Origin: Lysobacter auxotrophicus
GTDB taxonomy: Bacteria > Pseudomonadota > Gammaproteobacteria > Xanthomonadales > Xanthomonadaceae
Direction: 5' to 3'
Length of the DNA stretch: 64,000 nt
NCBI RefSeq assembly: GCF_027924565.1
Contig: NZ_AP027041.1
Span: 620,001 to 684,000, forward strand
Both the position numbers and the translations under genes were made by a program. Below the pieces are notes generated by a model. The model was not told where the DNA came from, did no database searches, and saw only the letters and a program-made list of their open reading frames with translations. Below are positions 61,301 to 64,000 of the stretch, one piece after another. Position 1 is the first letter of the stretch. Each line of letters starts with the position of its first letter.

Positions 61301-63578
61301 GAACGGCAATCAGTCCAGAACCTACACGCCGGACGGACTGCTATCGCAGACGACCACGTTGAATGAAGGTGGCGCCACATCAGTGGTGAATACCTATAGC
61401 TACAACCACCGGCGCTTGCTGACAAGCGAAAGCAGCAGCCAGTCAGGGTGGCAGCCGTGGAGCCTGGGCTACGGCTACAACGCCAATGGCGATCTGAGTA
61501 CGCATGTGTACCAGAATGGTCCTACGGTCAGTTACGCGCCGAATGCATTAGGTCAGCCGACCCAGGCAGGGAGCTACGCTACCAGCGCGAGCTACTACCC
61601 AAATGGCGCAATGGCGCAGTTCACCTACGGCAACGGCCTTGTACACAGCCTGACGCAGAATGTTCGCGGGTTGCCCGATCGCAGCATCGACAGTTACGGA
61701 AGCACCGTAGTGCTGGATGACGGCTACGACTACGACGCCAATGGCAACGTGGCGGCGATCAGCGACGCGTTGCCGACCAACCGCGGCAATCGCGACATGA
61801 CGTACGACGGTCTGGATCGACTGACATCGAGCGTGTCGCCCATGTTCGGCATCGCTTCGTACAACTACGACGTGCTCGACAACCTGACGCACGTCGTGGC
61901 GCCAGGACGTGATCACTTCTATTGCTACGACACCACCCGTTGGCAGCTGACCAACGTCAAGACCACCAACTGCAGTGGCAGCACCGTGGTCGGACTCGGT
62001 TACGACGACCAGGGCAACCTCGGCAACAAGAATGGTCTGGTCCACAAATTCGACTATGACAATCGCCTGCGTGAAGTGGTCGGTCGCGAGACATACCGCT
62101 ACGACGGCTACGGACGACGCGTCCTGGCGCGACAACCGACCACGGGCGACATCATGTCGGTCTACGATCAGGGCGGCGTGCTGCGCCATCAGCAGAATCA
62201 ACGCGAAGCCAAGTCGTACGACTTCATTACGCTCAACGGCAGCTTGGTGGCGAGGGTCAGCAATGGGGTCTCGCCGAGCGTGCCAGTGATTACTGCGCCG
62301 AGCTACAGCACCAGCGGCAGCTATACGGTGCAGTGGAGTGTAGTCCCGGGCACGACCTCGTATGAAGTCCAGGAAGCTGCGAGTGGCGGTGCCTGGCAGA
62401 CCCTCTACGTCGGAGCAGGCCTCAGCCAGGCGGTGGCTGGACGGGCGACGGGCAGTTACGGATACCAGGCGCGTGCATGCAATGCCACGGGCTGCAGTGC
62501 ATGGAGCGCCGCGTCGACTGTGAGCGTTCAGCTCCCGCCCGCCGGGCCGCCCAGCCTCACCGTCCCGGCTACGGGCATCAATGGCGCATATGCCGTGAGT
62601 TGGGGCACTGTGGCAGGGGCCACGAGCTACGCCCTGGAAGAAAGCTTCAATGGTGGTGGATGGACCGCGGCGTACAACGGGGGCGCGCAGAGCACCGCGT
62701 TCAGCGGCAGAGCCGTGGGCAGCTACGGGTATCGCATCAAGGCATGCAATCCGGCCGGCTGCAGCGGCTACTCCGCGACGGGTACGGTGCAGGTGATCTA
62801 CCCGCCCGCCGCCGCCCCGTCGTTGTCGGCACCAGGCAGCAGCGCTACTGGCACCTTCACGGTGAGCTGGACGTCGGTGGATGGTTCGACCAGCTATCAG
62901 CTGGACGAAAGCGCCAACGGAGGGACGTGGAACCAGATCCAGAACACCGCTGCGACCAGCACCGCGCCAACAGGGAAGGTTAACGGCAGCTACGCTTATC
63001 GTGTTCGTGCATGCAACGGCGCAGGCTGTGGGGCGTACTCGGGCACGGCGATCACGACGGTGCTGCTGCCGCCGAGCGCGACGCCTTCTCTCAGTGTGCC
63101 GGCCAGCAGCACGACCGGCAGTTACGCCGTGAGCTGGACGAGCGTTGCTTCGGCGAGCGTTTACCAGCTGGAAGAGCAGGTCAACGGTGGTGGCTGGACT
63201 CTGGTCCAAAACGATGCAAACACCAGCCGCGCCTTCAGCGGCAAGGGAACCGCGAATTTTGGCTACCACGCGCGAGGCTGCAATCCGTCCGGCTGCGGAC
63301 CGTGGAGTGGTGTGGCTACCGTCAGCGTCATCGTGCCTCCGCCAATGCCCGCGAGCGTGAGCGGATACGCTGAGTTCATAGATTCGCGAATGAAGGAATA
63401 CAGCCTCTGGTGGGCCGATTCGGCGGGCGCTACGTACTACGAACTGAGGAGCACCACGACGCACTACTCCGGGCCCAACACCTATTTCGACTTCACCGGA
63501 GTCGGAACCAAGACGTTCTCGGTGCGAGCCTGCAATTCGGCAGGGTGCTCGGACTGGAAGGCCGGACCGACCTTGTAG
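58362..63578 (+). CDS. Secreted RHS/YD-repeat protein with C-terminal FN3 repeats
   Basis: A protein of 1738 aa with a signal peptide (LALAIMAVAATSASA). The N-terminal part (25-400) is an RHS-type beta-rich wrapper; YD repeats (e.g. YDALSRVTRMD, YDGLDRLTSSVSPMFG, YRYDGYGRRVLARQ) run to about 1300. Five FN3-like repeats of about 86 residues follow (1305-1738). Each contains YGYxARACNxxGC, so each has a conserved Cys pair. The usual RHS core (DxxGxxRxLTD...RYYDPxxGRF) is missing here; it is encoded separately from 63662. The protein is probably exposed or secreted. It starts with GGGGGCAAAA upstream. Confidence 0.9.
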   Translation: MGISRTLALAIMAVAATSASADTLYEDYSAGISRSQEVQSLGVDAFGETIDPYSGRVEFYVEDLSIRGNNGLDISIGRSIEAYDTGFRPGYAVFGAVTLSIPRLEGVFANESGSTGWVAQSDTDYTKPNVNRCSALSKAPPEVDGSRTNTSFESNEYWHGNHLVIPGKTKQLMLEAGPLIPASYEWSTNQNWVFSCLPQTSNGVPGEGFLAFSPDGVKYYFDRVIKHQNVTDVDKPDTFGTSTTEIDRAEWYIYPSKAEDRFGNALNYTYTAENRISEITSNDGRRVTFGYLTDGSLATISDGTRTWQYSDELRRVIYPDGSIWNMSISGGFGKVPSAFNLYTCATAPSATVTGQATITIDLPSGARGAFAFAPNRRGISYVASQCGFGSQPGQGVVKVVDDIALTTKTITGPGLTQASWTYTPGPANDSFAVHCSAGCVSTRTTQITNPDGSYVRSTFSNRQGSTEGDLLSEEVYAASGALVSSTAYSYEYAQFANFDIGYPPPMAGDRSGLERSALRSRVTTVDGTAFSWQALSYDSFARPLRVTRSNSTGASLTEDMSYYDDLTKWVIGQVRSVTCVEPTACKPTAFPNGIVVSQTDYDPTTALPLRGYAFGKLQHTFAHNADGTLATVTDGNNNLITLSAWKRGIPQTIQFPPTPESPSGAVKSAVVNDDGTIASVTDENHYKTCYGYDAMGRLASITYPSEAQQDVCDTSTWASTTFALGAIGSSEYGIAAGHWKRTISVGNAREVAYFDALRRPLVQERYDAANPSATRSITVRRYDTLGRQVFESSPLASIGTYGDTLSGATTQYDALSRVTRMDQASELGPLVTTTEYLPGLQTRVTNPRLKATTVAYLAYDQPTADWPLSITLPEGAFTDVSRDVFGKPLSITRRDAAGMVALTRYYIYDAYQQLCKTIEPEAGATVVDYDGVGNPIWSATGLALPSLTDCNRLEAQNSGRRVQRAFDARRRVTSLSFPDLNGNQSRTYTPDGLLSQTTTLNEGGATSVVNTYSYNHRRLLTSESSSQSGWQPWSLGYGYNANGDLSTHVYQNGPTVSYAPNALGQPTQAGSYATSASYYPNGAMAQFTYGNGLVHSLTQNVRGLPDRSIDSYGSTVVLDDGYDYDANGNVAAISDALPTNRGNRDMTYDGLDRLTSSVSPMFGIASYNYDVLDNLTHVVAPGRDHFYCYDTTRWQLTNVKTTNCSGSTVVGLGYDDQGNLGNKNGLVHKFDYDNRLREVVGRETYRYDGYGRRVLARQPTTGDIMSVYDQGGVLRHQQNQREAKSYDFITLNGSLVARVSNGVSPSVPVITAPSYSTSGSYTVQWSVVPGTTSYEVQEAASGGAWQTLYVGAGLSQAVAGRATGSYGYQARACNATGCSAWSAASTVSVQLPPAGPPSLTVPATGINGAYAVSWGTVAGATSYALEESFNGGGWTAAYNGGAQSTAFSGRAVGSYGYRIKACNPAGCSGYSATGTVQVIYPPAAAPSLSAPGSSATGTFTVSWTSVDGSTSYQLDESANGGTWNQIQNTAATSTAPTGKVNGSYAYRVRACNGAGCGAYSGTAITTVLLPPSATPSLSVPASSTTGSYAVSWTSVASASVYQLEEQVNGGGWTLVQNDANTSRAFSGKGTANFGYHARGCNPSGCGPWSGVATVSVIVPPPMPASVSGYAEFIDSRMKEYSLWWADSAGATYYELRSTTTHYSGPNTYFDFTGVGTKTFSVRACNSAGCSDWKAGPTL

Positions 63579-63661
63579 TGCCAGCGGAATGTGACTGTAG
63601 GAGTCGGCAAAGAAATCGTCGATGCCGGCAATGTGGCGTAGAGCGTGTAATGGGGAATGCT

Positions 63662-64000
63662 ATGGCGACGAACAGGAAGCTCATCCTCGCAGTGCTGTCA
63701 TGTGCTCTGGCATTGAGCGCGAACGCTGCTGCCGCACAAACCGTGGTTTACATCCACACCGATGCGCTTGGCACGCCCGTGGTGATGACCGATGCCAATC
63801 GAAATGTCGTCGAGCGCAGTGAGTACGAACCGTTCGGCAAGGTGCTCAACAGGCCGTTACGCGACGGCCCAGGCTACACCGGCCATGTAGAGGACGCGGC
63901 GACCGGGTTGAGCTACATGCAGCAGCGCTACTACGACCCCGATATCGGACGATTCCTTTCGGTCGACCCCGTTTCGGCCGAAACGAGGATGGGGGGCAAC
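63662..64000 (+). CDS. Separately encoded RHS core protein with its own signal peptide (cut by window edge)
   Basis: The ATG at 63662 opens a frame of 113 codons to the window end, with no stop yet. A signal peptide (LILAVLSCALALSANAAAA) precedes the RHS core: VVYIHTDALGTPVVMTDANRNVVERSEYEPFG, then GYTGHVEDAATGLSYMQQRYYDPDIGRFLSVDPVS. The core normally sits at the end of an RHS shell and precedes the toxin domain. Here it starts 83 bases after the stop of the large RHS protein. A toxin or variable end may follow outside the window. Confidence 0.85.
   Translation, partial: MATNRKLILAVLSCALALSANAAAAQTVVYIHTDALGTPVVMTDANRNVVERSEYEPFGKVLNRPLRDGPGYTGHVEDAATGLSYMQQRYYDPDIGRFLSVDPVSAETRMGGN

Larger units (their letters stand above)
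45127..64000. mobile_element. dusA-integrated element (left end; right end not seen)
   Basis: The left junction is at about 45107-45127, within the conserved APMMDW codons. From here GC falls and gene types change to methylase, ParB-like, PrtN-like, replication-like, Trb conjugation and toxin-antitoxin genes. Two copies of TGGTGCGC (45161, 45172) just inside the junction may be integrase arm sites. No integrase, relaxase or second att site is seen, so the element runs past the window or ends within it unnoticed. The RHS genes may or may not belong to it. Confidence 0.75.

Noticed and set aside
1-64000. tRNA or rRNA genes
   Set aside because: No T-loop or acceptor-stem pattern or rRNA segment was recognised by eye; a dedicated tRNA/rRNA scan was not possible.

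Overview
This window looks like chromosomal DNA from a Lysobacter-like member of the Xanthomonadaceae (Gammaproteobacteria). The evidence is the very high GC content up to about 45.1 kb, the xanthomonad-type xylan locus with xyl-box operators, a TonB-dependent receptor of the Xanthomonas type, an FNR/cbb3/HemN microaerobic block, and many short REP-like palindromes. The genus is an inference. No tRNA, rRNA, CRISPR array or insertion-sequence transposase was recognised.

0.3-12.3 kb is a glucuronoxylan utilisation locus. Two divergent operons flank a 390-base control region that holds two copies of the xyl-box (TGGTAGCGCTAxCA). The leftward operon is hexuronate-type transporter, GH10 endoxylanase, GH115 alpha-glucuronidase and uronate isomerase (uxaC, cut by the window edge). 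The rightward operon is TonB-dependent receptor, GPH-family symporter, GH43 glycosidase and aldose 1-epimerase. Together they cover outer-membrane uptake, removal of (methyl)glucuronic acid, backbone and side-chain cleavage, inner-membrane transport and first catabolic steps.

12.5-25.6 kb is core housekeeping and accessory sequence: motAB, dodecin, an orphan OmpR-type response regulator, an ATP-dependent DNA ligase with its metallo-beta-lactamase-fold exonuclease, lipocalin, a short-form 6-phosphogluconate dehydrogenase, an amidase lipoprotein, an amino-acid permease and an OmpA-like beta-barrel.

25.9-39.3 kb is the low-oxygen respiration block. It holds fnr, then the leftward ccoNOQP / small membrane protein / ccoG-ccoH-ccoI-ccoS / TauE-like series, a MocR-type regulator with a clear direct-repeat operator, and hemN. 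FNR boxes precede ccoN and hemN at class II spacing. 39.4-45.0 kb is a run of small envelope and housekeeping genes.

At about 45.13 kb the first 30 codons of dusA run abruptly into foreign, lower-GC DNA. This is the classic 5'-dusA integration point, so an integrative element begins here. Its right end and integrase are outside or not visible. In order it carries a ParB/Srx-domain protein, a Dam-type methylase, a PrtN-like activator, an unknown cysteine-cluster protein, two replication-like genes, a large array of 15-bp palindromes on both sides of a ribbon-helix-helix gene, trbL and trbJ conjugation genes, a lone VbhA-type antitoxin, an OLD-like ATPase/TOPRIM gene overlapping a membrane-protein gene (a candidate defence pair), and a large secreted RHS/FN3 protein followed by a separately encoded RHS core. 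The phased palindrome/RHH module and the ATPase-TOPRIM plus membrane pair are the most promising undescribed systems.
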